Of a DNA stretch of 64,000 nt, positions 11,340 through 23,648 are shown piece by piece (within the stretch, counting starts at the first letter, position 1; every line of letters begins with the position of its first letter). The stretch lies in NCBI GenBank assembly GCA_029582265.1, contig CM055828.1, forward strand, positions 12,869,777 to 12,933,776, in the 5' to 3' direction. The DNA is from Zoroaster sp. YZ-2022 (Eukaryota > Echinodermata > Asteroidea > Forcipulatida > Zoroasteridae). The notes under the pieces are model-generated. The model was not told the origin of the DNA. It worked only from the letters and a program-made list of their open reading frames with translations, and made no database searches. The position numbers and the translations under genes are program-made.

Positions 11340-12303
11340 TACATAAAGACAACTGGGGACAAGATACATGTAGACTGTCACAAAAGCACAATCTGCTTAT
11401 CTAAAGTCACTGAAAGAAAACGTTCCTGAAGATAATGCAATTGTTCTGTTGGACTTTGCAGAAAACTACAGTTTTCTTGTACAAGATGCAATCCTGGGAT
11501 TTTACTGGGAAAACGGCCAAGCTACCCTCCATCCTTTCACTGTATATTACAGGGAACAAGGGAACTTAAGTGTTCAAGTGCCTGCATTATATCAGACTGC
11601 TTAAAACATTCCACATCCACTGTACAAGCATTTATTTCAACCTTGGTGTCCTACATGTACTTAAAGGAGGTTCTGCCAGACACCAGGAAATTTATTTACT
11701 TCAGCGATGGCGCAGCAAGTCAGTATAAGAACTTCAAAAACTTAACTAATTTAAGCCACCACCTGGAAGACCATGGACTACAAGCAGAGTGGCATTTTTT
11801 GCTACAAGCCATGTAGCCAGGGCCAGCTTACAGGCAACTACAGAGAAAATACTCACAGCAAAGCAGGTGTTCAAGTGGGCCTCTGAAAACATCAAAAGGA
11901 TCAAATTCTTCTTTGTAAGTGATGCAGAGGTCAAGAGCAATGTCAGTGGCATGTTCACTTGAATTGCACTACTTTTCATCCAGTACTGTTTCGTTCACAA
12001 CACAGCTTTGTGCCAATCTCTGCTGGCGAGCTTGAAATGCGGCGGCTGTCTTCAGATGATCTCTTTAGTACTGTATGTCTTGGTGACCATGTCCACAAGT
12101 CAATATCAGACCTTGCCAATGGAAATGATGAATACCAACCTGGTACATACATTGCTTACATGTACATGTACGTACGATAAGGAGTGGTTTATCGGGCACA
12201 TACATGTAGATGAACGGTCTGATAACAACAAAGTACATATGAAATTCATGACCAAATCTAAGCGAACCGGTGTTCTTTCCTGGGGTTCAGATGATCCCCG
12301 TTA

Positions 12304-15300
12304 GGGGTGTAACGATACCACTTTTTCACGATACGATAATTATAGTGATACTTGGTCGTGAATACTAAAAAATGCTAAAAAAAGAAGTGTCAGTAATTTT
12401 GTGAATTACCCAATCCTGTACAGAGACTTAGACACAATAAAACAGCACATATACATGTACACAGTATCAAATACCACTTTGCAGCAAAATATCTTGTGTG
12501 GCTATATTTTTCAAGGGGCCATATCTCGGAAACAACTTGGGAGCAAAAATTTGTGGTGTGTTCATTACTCCTATAGAGTATGTTGAAAAAAAAATCTACA
12601 AAATCCGAGTCGGTCTCAGATTTTCAAAAATTTAGGTGATTTGGCATGGAACGACCCACATGTATATTAAAATAGCGAAAAAGATGGGCAACAAGCACTA
12701 ATAAATCAAAATAGGAATAAAAACATGGCCCCACCTGCCACTCTGGATTTGTAAATGCAATAATAATAAAACTTTATGTATTACATGTAATATGTACATG
12801 TATTAATATGGATAAGTGACCACTTTTTCTCACTTGTTGGCCACATTTGGCAGGTGGCCACTTTATCCAAGTGGCCACAATACAGACGTTTGACTTTATT
12901 ACCAGATATTGTCTTTATTTAGTCACACAATAATAAACAACATTAAACAATTGTTTTCTCTATTAAAATAAAGTTGGTTAATGCATATACTGTATAAATG
13001 TGTAAAATTATGTGATTGTATTGGAATTTATGACATCATAAAAAAGGCCATGAATACCATATTATAAACTACCAGTTACAAAAGGCTATCATATTTTTTA
13101 AAATTACTATAGACATATATATACCAACTCAAAAATCACAATATAAGTAGTCCCTCAAGATAGTACCAAGAAGTGAAATTTCTGCCCTGGCTCATGGACT
13201 AATTTGGCCCCCGTGCAGTAGTCTTAACGGACACAGCCACTTCAGCAGTTACAGAGAAACTCGGACAATCTCTATTGCCGAGACCCATACAAAGGATGAA
13301 GCGTCAAGCCAAGAAGAAACCAGAGGATGAAGCAGAACAACTTGATAACTCATTGAGCAATGATATAAATTGCAATATTCCCTGCACCCCAGACTAGGGT
13401 GCCTCAGCGACCCCTGGGCTAGCCCAGTTCCTGTGCTGTTGGGCACTGCTGTCTGGGCAATAGTGAAAAAATGCTACTTGATTAATCGTCAACAACCATT
13501 TGCGAATAACGAACTATCCAACAAAAAACTAAAAAACTTTTTTCGTTGAACAGATAGGCCTTAATATTAACATTCATTGTGTGTTTACGATGTGTTTCCA
13601 ACTTTTAATAAAAGACTTACAGAAGATGCAACCCGAATGGCTATTGCATATTATTTTACATGTATCTTTGCACTACGACACAAAGCCAGCACAGCACGGT
13701 CGAAACCCTGAAAAACATGATTGCACAATTTCATTGTAAACATTGTTTATACCACTGAACAATATTTAACAAAAAAATACTGAAATCAAGTATGATCCAA
13801 CTTATTACCTTGTTAATTATAATGCTTTTAAGTCCACCATAATTTTATTTCTGAAGCTCCAAACATGCTTCAAACCACCACACGTACATGATTTTGTTCG
13901 GTGAGCTTTGGACTTTGTGTTCAAAGGGATAGCTGTGTACAAAGCAAAGGGGTTGGACTTGAAACAGGACTTGAAACACAGCGTGAAACACAGAAATCTG
14001 GGGAGATTGTTCTGTGTCTATGCCTCTCACATAGCTCCAGGCACTACTAAGTACTAGGGTCATATCACAGTGGATCTATGTGCTAAGTAATGTAAATGCT
14101 GTGATACACTGATACATTGCTTAACACAGGTAGGGGTTTCTGCTGTTTGCAGTGACTTTACAATCCTTACATGTACCGGTAAACTAATTGGGCTACATCT
14201 ACTTGAGAGTGAACTAGTACTTGGGCTAAAAAGGTGTACATGTAACTCATAGGATCGTAACTGTTTCTTACGTATTTAAACTAAAACAAAATATTATTCA
14301 CATGAGAACAGATAGCTTTTTGCAGATACATCCAAGATATCTGTGAAAATGTGATATAAAAAATGTCCTGTCTGTCACACTAGACAAATTGAGCTCTTGT
14401 ATAATTGAACATGAGGTGTTTTATTTAGGTTTATCTCCTGCAAGTTTTCAGTTGATAAACTTTAGCATTGAAAAAGAGCTATGTATTGTCCCGTCTGTCA
14501 TGCTGGGATTGGACTGGTGTAGGCTTGATTAGGATACAGACAGGTTCTGTTTGTACCACCAGAAGTCTATTACCTACATGTACATGTACATGAAGTGTGC
14601 CACTCATGTACTATCCTGTAGTCCATGGCATAGTACTCCAAGAACAATGGATTTGGGCCATGCATGACGTATTATTCCACAGACTGACGCACAAGGTCTG
14701 AAAGAGAAGTGGTGCAATCTGGGAGACTTACCCGGCATGTGAGAGAACTGTATCTCGCTCGCACACCTTGTCGATTGTTCACCCACAGAATGGATTTCAC
14801 TGGTTGTAGTACACAGATCAGATGTGCACACTCTGTAAATTACATGTATGTACAGTACATGTATGTACATGTAGCTGGTACAAATGGAACACTCGGGGCA
14901 TGCAAAGCTGCACAACTGCACTTGGTACATACCAACATTCAAAGTTCAAAGTTAACCAAACACAGAAAAGCCGGTATCAGGTGTATTATGGGAACCTCAT
15001 TGTGTTTTCTAGCAGTTGCACTTACATGTACCATGGTTGCTGTATGGTCATTGTTACATACATATGCCACAAGCACAGGAATATTTTTTTCTTTTAGTTC
15101 ATGCTGCTTTCAAGAAATCTATCAGCAGTCACAATTAGTTTCTTTATTTTCTTCCCACTCTTGTCACTGAAAACAACAAATTAAATTGGAATTGATTTTT
15201 TTACTTACTATCTTTTGTTGATACGATACAGGTTATTCACAACTTTTGCTTCACTGTCAACATTAATAGATCTCCACTTTTCATCTTCACTGGCAAATGT

Positions 15301-16339
15301 TGGTCTGAAAAGGTTTGAAAGAAAAAATCTGAATTTTTGGCAATTATAAAGAAATACTGATAGAAATGTGATGCTTTGAATGGTGGATATTGATGCACAA
15401 CTGATACATGTATTACATGATTAAGTGCTGGGCGAGTAGTGCAATTACTCGAGTACTCGCAAGAAATAATTGCTAATCGTACTCATACTTACACATTTTT
15501 ACTACTCGATTAATCATGCCGATGTGATTACCACAAAGTACTTGCGAGTAGTTACACATTCACAAGTAATGACTGATTCAAGAATAGCAAGTTGTCAGCC
15601 AGCTGATCACATGCGTGAATATAACATGAAGTGTGCCAGCCTGCTATCATCCATAACACAGCATTATACTCCAAATGCATTCATGCACGATGAGCATGGT
15701 TACAGGTTTTGCTTCCCCTGCCCATGGGGCATCATGGGGCAGGTGTTTCCATGTGAAGCTAATTCCTAGAGAACTGGACACAATCTTAAACTAGATGTAG
15801 AGTAAAGGAAGTTTTTAGTCACCTCTGATTTTCGAGCTGGCTGATTGTTTTATAAAACTCTTTGCCAATCTGGTTACCACACTGCCCAACCTGTACGAAC
15901 ACTGAAGACATACTTCAGCTGCTACATGTAATACTGACTGAAGTAGAAATATGCAAGATGTTAACCATACCTGTTAAAAAGAACAAAATATTGGCAGAAT
16001 TGCTATTTTGTATACATGTATATATGTATATTGCTTAGATGAAAAATATTGTCACGATCACGGCAGACTTTCAAAAGGGCATGGAATCGATGTCCTACAG
16101 TACAGTAGTTTGTTTGAGAGGAAATTGAATATAATGTAGCACTCGAGCAGGAGTATGAGTACAACAACCTACATGTATAACATAATTACTAATAACAGAA
16201 TTGTTGGTGCTTGTTACATGTTATAAATTTTACATCCTGAAGATGTTATTTCTTAAATGCCCAGAGGGTTGTCTTGATAGTGGCTGTAACAATCCCTTAT
16301 TGGATAGCAATGTTAAAAGGACAACCTAATTATGAATAA
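12304..16339. other. 4-kb stretch with no supported gene
   Basis: Holds a solo transposon end at 12637-12656 (GATTTGGCATGGAACGACCC, related to the ends of the palindrome at 18842), a GTGGCCACTTTATCCAAGTGGCCAC-like palindromic patch near 12840-12880, repeated ACTCG motifs at 15430-15550, and many TACATGTA tracts (for example 14575-14593, 14844-14874). The open frames at 14604-15170 overlap on both strands and lack motifs. AT-rich otherwise. Confidence 0.5.
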
Positions 16340-16740
16340 TATTAACAATAATAATAATTATACATTGTATAAACTGGTCCTTATATAGCGCTAAATTCCA
16401 TCTACATGTACTGTACATCACAGCACTTCTAGCAGGCATCGGAGATACACGTACATGTAATAGTAAAACATACACATGTACCAACACAACATTATTGAAT
16501 GTTTGATTGGAAAAGGTGTGTTTTTAAGTTCTTCTTAATATAATACAACTGTTTCCAGTGACCTTATGCTGGAGTGTAGTTGGCTGCATAGTTTTGGAGC
16601 AGCAATTGAGAAGGCTTTATCGGTGGTAGTGTTTTTTGTTCTAGGTTCTGACAGCAGAGTGCCGTTTGAGCAGGAGGGAAGGCCTTATCTCCCAGATGTA
16701 TGACGCTGGATGGATTGATTGAGGTATTGCGGGGCCGTGT
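16340..16740 (-). mobile_element. 3' end of an L2/CR1-like LINE, degenerate
   Basis: On the minus strand the segment resembles the end of the CR1/L2 reverse-transcriptase ORF (plus strand reads GGAGCAGCAATTGAGAAGGC, the complement of a D(R/K)AFS(V/I)AAPxLWN-type motif), followed by a GCGCTATATAAGG signature and an ATT-rich tail at 16340-16365. Heavily mutated, so no frame stays open. Confidence 0.5.
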
Positions 16741-17312
16741 TGTGTGGTGACATTAAAAATTATGTGGGTGTGTTATGAGGTTTTTGGGACTGATGTGAGG
16801 ACTTATGGGTAAACTATGTTTCAGAAAGATGCATTTTCTGTGAGGAAACATAGGGAGTTTTTGGATCTGTATATTGACCACACAACATAAAATTATCCAC
16901 ATGGAGAAATAGGTTTTGATAAGATGAAGTCCTGCAACTTCAAGGGTCATGGTTTAAACATTGGGCCTTGGTGTTGGTAATTACAATTTGAGATTACCAT
17001 TAGAGTCTGAATGGATATGGCATGGTAAATTCACAATTTGTTTCCCTCCCCCCCCCGCCCCTTTAATTCAAGGCCACCCAGGGGAAATGCTGACACCTAC
17101 CCCACTCCTCTTATAAGTTCTCTTGGCAGTTATATTCTATATTCTTTCCTAATCCCCATGCTTTGAAGGGAAGGCAAGAGTAATTGTCACTGTGAACACT
17201 GACAATTACACCATTATTCGAAAAATAGGAGACTGTTAAGGGAAGATTACTTTCAAAGAACCTACAATGTATCCTATTGAATACTTTTGTTCACAGTACT
17301 TGGGACTCTTAA
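16741..17312. other. No gene seen
   Basis: Contains only a C-rich tract near 17047-17060 and AT-rich sequence. Confidence 0.5.
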
Positions 17313-17493
17313 GGGCCGGTCACACTGCAGCGATTACAAGTAACGATAACGAAAACGACGCAAAAGAACGCATTCTATCAATTGGTTAAATTGTACCGCG
17401 CTGAATACGCGCACGCTTATTTAACCAATCAATGGCGTTCATTAGCAGCATTCTCGTTCTCCTTACTCATTATCGCTGCAGTGTGACCGGCCC
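17313..17493. mobile_element. TTAA-flanked fold-back MITE
   Basis: Bounded by TTAA (17309-17312 and 17494-17497), with a 22-bp perfect TIR GGGCCGGTCACACTGCAGCG(AT). The interior is also self-complementary (AACGCATT-ATCAATTGGTTAAAT pairing with ATTTAACCAATCAATGGCG), so the whole 181 bp folds into a hairpin. TTAA points to piggyBac or Kolobok type. Confidence 0.9.
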
Positions 17494-17789
17494 TTAACTC
17501 GTATGCAACAACTCAGTACTCTGACTCATACACATAAAGTACTCTGACTGAACTTCACAAGACTCATACTCAAAATGCTATTAGCACATGGACTCAACTT
17601 GTACTCAAATACCTGAGAATGCGACAATGTACCTTGGTACTCAAATAAAAGTCTTCACTACAGTACTGGTGTGAAGTTTAAGTTTGTATTACCTAATTAA
17701 TACTTGTAGGGTAAAAACTCCAGAGGACTGTTACTGAGAAAAAGAATGAAAAAAACAAAAACAAAAACAAAAACAAAAAACAACTAGAC

Positions 17790-18260
17790 GTGCAGTGTTT
17801 GTTGATAACAAACACGCAGGTGTTCGGGTTTGACGTTAAGATGTGTTGAATTTCACGTCAGAAGTTTATTTCAACACAACACAACCATGATAACATTACC
17901 GAAATGGCTCCAGAATATTTGTTCACTTCAACTTCCTGTTTGGACCGGAAGTGATGGTCAAATCGGTTCCATGGCTGTTTATATTTGTAAAGTTTTTCAT
18001 CATCAATAAAATATTACAAATATTGTTATTTTATCTTTTGTGGTTCTTGAGATATAAATTTTTGAAATATTAAATTTCGTTTTACATGTATCGTATGTAA
18101 TGACGTCATAATGGTGTAAGAAATTCTGTTATAAACATGTTAAGTTCTAACTATGTATCAAGTTTGAAGTTCATACAAAGTTAAGTTTCAGTTGATATGA
18201 TGTACACTCTCAAAAATAGTAAATTAACTTATTTACAGTCCTGTCACTAGAGGGCGCTGC
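17790..18260. repeat. TGACGTCA-bearing repeat, copy A
   Basis: Related to 18300-18660 and 22240-22625. Shared order: TTCCTGTTTGGACCGGAAG, GGTCAAAT, TTGTGGTTCTTGAGATAT, AAATATTAAA and the CRE-like palindrome TGACGTCA. One end has an A-rich tract (17745-17780) beside a hairpin GTGTTTGTT-GAT-AACAAACAC (17795-17815). No ORF; family unknown. Confidence 0.65.
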
Positions 18261-18299
18261 GATGTGTGATGACGTCATCAATCATATTTGTTAAAAGAT

Positions 18300-18660
18300 C
18301 AGATGTTAGTAAATATTTCATGCCTTGAACCCATTTTGAAATTCCCCAGCACATTGGCTGTAGAATATATTTCTCTTTAGCTTCCTGTTGGAAGCGGAAG
18401 TAAAGGTCAAATTGGGTTCACCTGTGTAAATACGTTATGATAATTAATGATCTGTATAATGGTGCAGAGATAGTGAATTTATCTTTTGTGGTTCTTGAGA
18501 TATGATTTTTGAAATATTAAACTTTGATATTGCAATTTGATATCTGATGACGTCATCATGACATCGCAACTTCAGATTCATAAGAAAAGGTTTGGTCTTA
18601 TGTGAGAAGTACTATTGTCGTATGAAGTTCTTATGACCATGGGTTTTGGTCCTTGATATA
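18300..18660. repeat. TGACGTCA-bearing repeat, copy B
   Basis: Second diverged copy, direct orientation to copy A and less than 100 bp away. Keeps CTTCCTGTTGGAAGCGGAAG, the TTGTGGTTCTTGAGATAT block and TGATGACGTCATCATGAC. Confidence 0.65.
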
Positions 18661-19746
18661 TTATGAATTTGTTATTTATTTATTTATTTATTAGTTTTTG
18701 TAATAAATGAGTTTGAACTTACTGATACAAAATTATACTGACAACCCCCGTAAGATGGGTTTAAATAATTAAATACGAGTCGAGACTTAGTTCAGTGCAT
18801 TTCCATTCATAACGGGGTTGTTTTATTTGAAACATACAACAGGGTCATTCCGTGTCAAATCAACCAATGGGGGTACGGGTCACCTCTCAGATTTGGCTGA
18901 AATTCATTTCTAACAATCATCTATGGGTATAATGAACACATGCAAAATAAGAAATTCCAACTCCAAGTCGTTTCAGATTTACGGCCCGTCAAAGTTTGGG
19001 TGCTACCCCCCTTCCAGTGCGCGCGATTCGCGTCATTGAATATTTTGCGTTTTTAAATGCCCTTTAGAGCACCTTTAAAATAAGATACAAATCTGAAAAT
19101 TGGTACCTAGGGTGACTGTCACCCAATTAACTCAAATCTGGCCTCAAAACAAGTGTATCTCAACCCCCTTTCTCTCTATAGTCTGCTCAAAACACTAATT
19201 TATTCTGCCGATAAAATTAATTTCCATTTTCAGACCCCCCTAATACTCATGATTGATAATCAGAAAAGCTTCATATTGCATATCTGTATTATACAGACAC
19301 ATGTGGTTACCCCCAAGCAAGGATAGAGCCCTTACTCATTTAATAATTTTTGGCAAGGCTCCAAAGTTGGTTCAGACACAAAATATCGAAAAAATACCGA
19401 AATTCGGTGACCTTTGACCTTGGCAACACTTACCCACCAACTTGAAACTTACACCATTTGTTAATACAGGTCTAATCTACATCTGTACTAAATTTCGTTT
19501 TGGAGACTCTTCTCCTTCATGGTGAGGCAGCATTTTGAAATTGGGGTATTTTGCCCATTTTTGTGAGTCGCGCGTGATAGCAATGAACAAAGATATATTA
19601 TATTGTCTTTATTGGTCCCAAAGTGTTGTAATATGACAATTAAACCACTATTGTTAGAAAATAACGATTAATTTTTATCTTACAGGTGTTTAAATGTATT
19701 ATTTGAAGATAATCTACACAAAAATGTCATAATTGTCATGTATTAA

Positions 19747-20069
19747 CCCTCCTACTGTTTGACCATTTGAAACCATTCAAAATTTCCACTTTATACCAAA
19801 ATGCCCATTGGTTTTGTACACACATGGTGATACCATTTGAAGTGTTGGTAGCAAGCTTTACTACCATTCAAATCCATTCAAATGCATAGAGGGTCCATTG
19901 ATTCACCACTTAAGTATCCAAACAAGGTTTTGTATTAAGCTGACCTACCATTCAAAACCATTTGGGGAATCAATACTGTACTAGTTATTTCACCATTCAA
20001 AACCACAAAAAGCGAATGGTTTCAAATGGTGGATCAACTTGTATGAAAAAGGTACCAGAAGTAGGAGGG
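19747..20069. mobile_element. TTAA-flanked MITE (CCCTCCTACT ends), nested in palindrome
   Basis: TTAA at 19743-19746 and 20070-20073; 10-bp TIR CCCTCCTACT. The interior is built from repeats of ACCATTCAAAACCATT. The opposite arm of the host palindrome (near 20700-20720) has the uninterrupted TTAA, a built-in empty site. Confidence 0.9.
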
Positions 20070-20150
20070 TTAATTTAATACATTATCGGCACAGGATAAC
20101 TCACCAACCTGAAATCAAGAAAATATTATTAATTTCCTGAAGGTCTTTAA

Positions 20151-20366
20151 CAGAGATGCCAACACTTACGATTTGGGCGTAATATTTACGATTTATTAGG
20201 TCAGTCACGATTGTGCGATCCTTGTATCAATTTTGGCCAGCCGCGAAACCAACGATGTAAAGAACCACATGTGTTTCTGGCACACGCACGTATTATCAGC
20301 CGTTTACATGGCGAAAACCTTCGTTAGGCGAATTACTCTTTTCAATTTGGAATGTTGGCATCTCTG
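20151..20366. mobile_element. MITE with CAGAGATGCCAACA ends, copy 1
   Basis: Inverted ends CAGAGATGCCAACA and AATGTTGGCATCTCTG. Nested in the left arm of the palindrome: flanks GGTCTTTAA and TTGTACTG are joined (with TA between) in the other arm at about 20625-20650. Shares its interior (TTACGATTTGGGCGTAAT, TTGTATCAATTTT) with the copy at 27974-28188. Confidence 0.8.
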
Positions 20367-21609
20367 TTGTACTGTATCATTTACTGCACAATACTTTCAA
20401 AATGCACTGGAACTCTTTCTTGGCCATCAGATCATCGCAATGAGTGTTATGTCCCAATTCCGGACATAATCTGTACAATTAAGCGCTCCAGAGATGCAAA
20501 GGGGCATGGAGGGCCGCCAGTACAAATTATCTTCTACAGACTATGATCGCATCATGGCATTGCTTCTAATTTCAAATAGAATGGAATTGAACTATTGAGG
20601 ACAAAAGTATTGTGCAGTAAATGATACAGTACAATATTAAAGACCTTCAAGGAATTAATATTTTCTTGATTTCAGGTTGTGAGTTATCCTGTGCTGATAA
20701 TGTATTAAATTAATACATGACAATTATGACATTTTTGTGTAGATTATCTTCAAATAATACATTTAAACACCTGTAAGATAAAAATTAATCATTATTTTCT
20801 AACAATAGTGGTTTAATTGTCATATTATTACAACACTTTGGGACCAATAAAGACAATATAATATTTGTTCATTGCTATCACGACTCACAAAAATGGGCAA
20901 AATACCCCAATTTCAAAATGCTGCCTCACCATGAAGGAGAAGAGTCTCCAAAACGAAATTTGGTACAGATGTAGATTAGACCTGTATTAAAAATGGTGTA
21001 AGTTTCAAGTTGGTGGGTAAAGTGTTGCCAAGGTCAAAGGTCACCGAGAATTTGGTATTTTTCGATATTTTGTGTCTGGAACCAACTTTGGAGCCTTGCC
21101 AAAATTTATTAAATGAGTAAGGGCTCTATCCTTGCTTGGGGGTAACCACATGTGTCTGTATAATACAGATATGCAATATGAAGCTTTTCTGATTATCAAT
21201 CATGAGTATTAGGGGGGTCTGAAAATGGAAATTAATTTTATCGGCAGAATAAATTAGTGTTTGAGCAGACTATAGAGAGAAAGGTTGAGATACACTTGTT
21301 TGAGGCCAGATTTGAGAGTTAATTGGGTGACAGTCACCCTAGGTACCAATTTTCAGATTGTGTCTTATTTTAAAGGTGCTCTAAGGGCATTTGAAAAGCA
21401 ATATTCAATGACAGCGAATCATGGCAGGCGCACTGGAAGGGGTAACACCCAAACTTTGGCGCGTGTTCAAGCGACTTCGAGTTGGAATTTCTTATTTTGC
21501 ATGTGTTCATTATACCCATAGATGAATGTTAGAAATGAATTTCAGCCAAATCTGAGAGGTGACCCGTACCAATTTTCAGAATATTGGTTGATTTGACACG
21601 GAATGACCC

Positions 21610-22239
21610 AACAGAATTGTTAAATCATGTAGTGTTTTGAATGAAAAAATATAGATAACAGCATATCCATTATGTGATTAAACTGAGACTGAAAGGAAAA
21701 ATAGTCTGGTTCCTTTTTATACAATGCATATTAGCATTCATTACTGTTATTGGATACAGGCAACATGATAAAGAGTGAACGGACCTGCCTCCCGAGGGCA
21801 ATGTGTAAGTTTTTCCCTTGTCCCCAGGAAGGATTTTTTGTCCCCGCAATCAATCTTGCTCAAAACATGCAAAGAGACTAAACAACTCAGTCCCCAAAAT
21901 CCCTTGTCTGCCCGTATTTACAGCTTTTCATATTTCCCAGAAATTACTATAAACAATAGGTTTCTAGAGACTTGTTACAATTACATAAGTTTCCAAAAAT
22001 AGTAAGCTTACAGCGCGCTACAATGCCGTAGAATGTTCCATTGTTACATTCATTCATAAAACCGAGTTGAACGCCCTCTTGGGGTCAAACGTTCACATAA
22101 ATTATCTTGTGTAGCGTACAATATAATATTGGGTGTGTCCAATACTACGTATGCATAACAACGTACATTCATGTACACGCGTACAACGTGAAACAAGTCA
22201 CCTTTCTCATTGCGAGAGATAGCCAACGGCTATTTTGTT
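21610..22239. other. No gene seen
   Basis: The open frames present lack motifs. AT-rich with a few CG-rich patches near 22150. Confidence 0.5.
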
Positions 22240-22625
22240 TCGACGAGCCTGTATCTTTAACTTCCGGTTTGGACCGGAAGACAAGGTCAAATTGGGGTCA
22301 TGTCAATGTAAATTATGTTTGGATTTTCCAGACCTTTCCGATGATGTATAGATTGTAAAAATCCATTGTGTAGTTAAGGAGTTATGATTTTTTTAAATAT
22401 TAAACTTTGATTTTGTGTAATTTGACACCCGATGACGTCATCGTGATGTTTGGTACTAGTTAAGGTTTAGGTACAACATGTATGTGTCAAGTTTCAGGTC
22501 TCTGTGAACTTCGCAAGTATGGGATTCTCTACCGACAAGGTTCAGTGAGAAGAAGACGAAGAAAAAAAAAGAAAAAAAACATAACGATTTCAAAGAGGTG
22601 TTCGAGTGGTGCCCGAACACCTAAT
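22240..22625 (+). repeat. TGACGTCA-bearing repeat, copy C with terminal hairpin
   Basis: Contains ACTTCCGGTTTGGACCGGAAG, GGTCAAATTGGGGTCA, AAATATTAAACTTTG and CCGATGACGTCATCG. It ends in an A-rich tract (22553-22580) and then the hairpin AGGTGTTCG/CGAACACCT at 22596-22622, followed by AATAAGG. The hairpin sequence differs from that of copy A although its position next to the A tract is the same. Confidence 0.65.
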
Positions 22626-23155
22626 AAGGGAAAAAGATTAAACATTGAAAAAGTGCACACTTTGATTTTATTGGCCATACACTGCATTTTAGGTCATGAT
22701 TTAAAGTTTGTAATTATTGCATGTAACAGTACTAAGCGTGTGCATACTCCTGCCAATTATTGCTGGAAATACTGCGCTTGTAAAATGACATACTTTTCTT
22801 TGTTTAAAGTATAGCCTTGATCAAGGCACGTCGGAAAGGTTTGGTCACATAATTTTGCCCTGCTTAGCTACATGTATCCCAGAGTTATTCAAGACATCTT
22901 TGAAATTGATGCTTTTGATGTGTTGACATCAGCCACCCCATTGACGGCAATAGGGAAGACCTACATGTACAATGTACATCCTTCCAAAAATAATTCACTT
23001 GCAGTTAATTATGCATTGGAGGGAGTACTTCAGAACAGAAAAGGTTTACAGTGAACTATGAGTGAACTACATGTAATGTATATATTTGAAACATGTCGTT
23101 ACATGGTCTGCATTTACACATTTATGGTAGAATTCTGTGTTTTAAGGTGTTTTAA
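22626..23155. other. No recognised gene
   Basis: A short frame at 22872-23054 (YPRVIQDIFEIDAFDVLTS...) looks protein-like but has no domain that I recognise and no convincing start or splice sites. Confidence 0.35.
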
Positions 23156-23497
23156 TTACTTGAGAGCCCATTTTTTTATTTGGTATACACAATGAGTATA
23201 CTTTGGGCCTTTGTTTGACTGAATTTCATGAATTTTAATTTTGCGGCCCGCGAGGGGTCAAAGGTCAAAGTACACTTTGCTTGACCACTTGCTTATTTTT
23301 AAAATATTTTTTTCCAAATTGCAAAGTGGATAATTTGTGATGATATGAGCTTTCATTTAACATAAAAATCACTTTCTTACGATATTCTTAACCAGAGTTA
23401 CAGATTTCCAAAGTTGTAGGTCAAGCAGAAGGTAAAAAGTTCAATGACTCATTATGCTCATTAAGTATACCAAATATAAAAATGGGCTCTCAAGTAA
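23156..23497. mobile_element. TTAA-flanked MITE (TTACTTGAGAGCCCATTTT ends)
   Basis: TTAA at 23152-23155 and 23498-23501; TIR TTACTTGAGAGCCCATTTTT with one-base length differences, continuing into ATTTGGTATAC. The interior has no ORF. Confidence 0.8.
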
Positions 23498-23626
23498 TTA
23501 AGATGGGGTGTACTCACAAACTACATGACCATAAACGCTCAAATTTCAGTTTTGGAGTTTTCTCATACAACCAAACAAACCTAGAAATTAAAAAAAAAAA
23601 TCTGTGAGATTGACCTCGGAAAGTGT

Positions 23627-23648
23627 GTGATTTGACGTGGAATGACCC
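23627..23648. repeat. Solo transposon end of the GGGTCATTCC type
   Basis: GATTTGACGTGGAATGACCC matches the complement of the left end of the 18842 palindrome with few changes. No partner end was found nearby. Confidence 0.5.

Larger units (their letters stand above)
9020..12303 (+). pseudogene. Decayed transposon gene of an uncharacterised invertebrate family
   Basis: Scattered plus-strand pieces read in order as one protein: CIHHEKVYIHVYP and QKSCCDSFKKHKN (about 9030-9130), an acceptor at 9245 followed by RVIKEDNAKLLNVKPGQKLC, then YGKRKLKDIRSVARVKVAKV (10240 on), KTVEEFKVSEHLVKTAREL (10440 on), RMCPG, KRLLLVNLKELHTEY, LLDFAENYSF (11444 on), FSDGAASQYKNFKN (11700 on), and KEWFIGHI to LSWGSDD near 12300. 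I recognise this order from a gene family common in cnidarian and echinoderm genomes and treated as transposon-derived; the LDF and FSDG motifs suggest an RNase-H-like catalytic fold, but the superfamily is not established. Lesions: in-frame TGA 10234-10236, TAG 10640-10642, a slipped TG repeat near 9310, a missing T near 11800, and internal deletions. Two MITEs interrupt it. Confidence 0.75.
18842..21609. mobile_element. 2.77-kb palindromic transposon, arms of about 1 kb, 4-bp duplication
   Basis: The left end GGGTCATTCCGTGTCAAATC is repeated inverted at the right end, and near-identical complementarity continues inward for about 1 kb per arm (apart from insertions) to a spacer at roughly 20402-20600. 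AACA occurs immediately outside both ends (18838-18841 and 21610-21613), a 4-bp target duplication. Two MITEs sit only in the left arm. Neither arm has a recognisable ORF. Related solo ends occur at 12637-12656 and 23627-23648. The superfamily is undetermined; 4-bp duplications occur in several. Confidence 0.85.

Noticed and set aside
14604..15170. 153-residue plus ORF and 112-residue minus ORF
   Set aside because: They overlap on opposite strands, contain translated TACATG tracts and show no family motif or splice structure.
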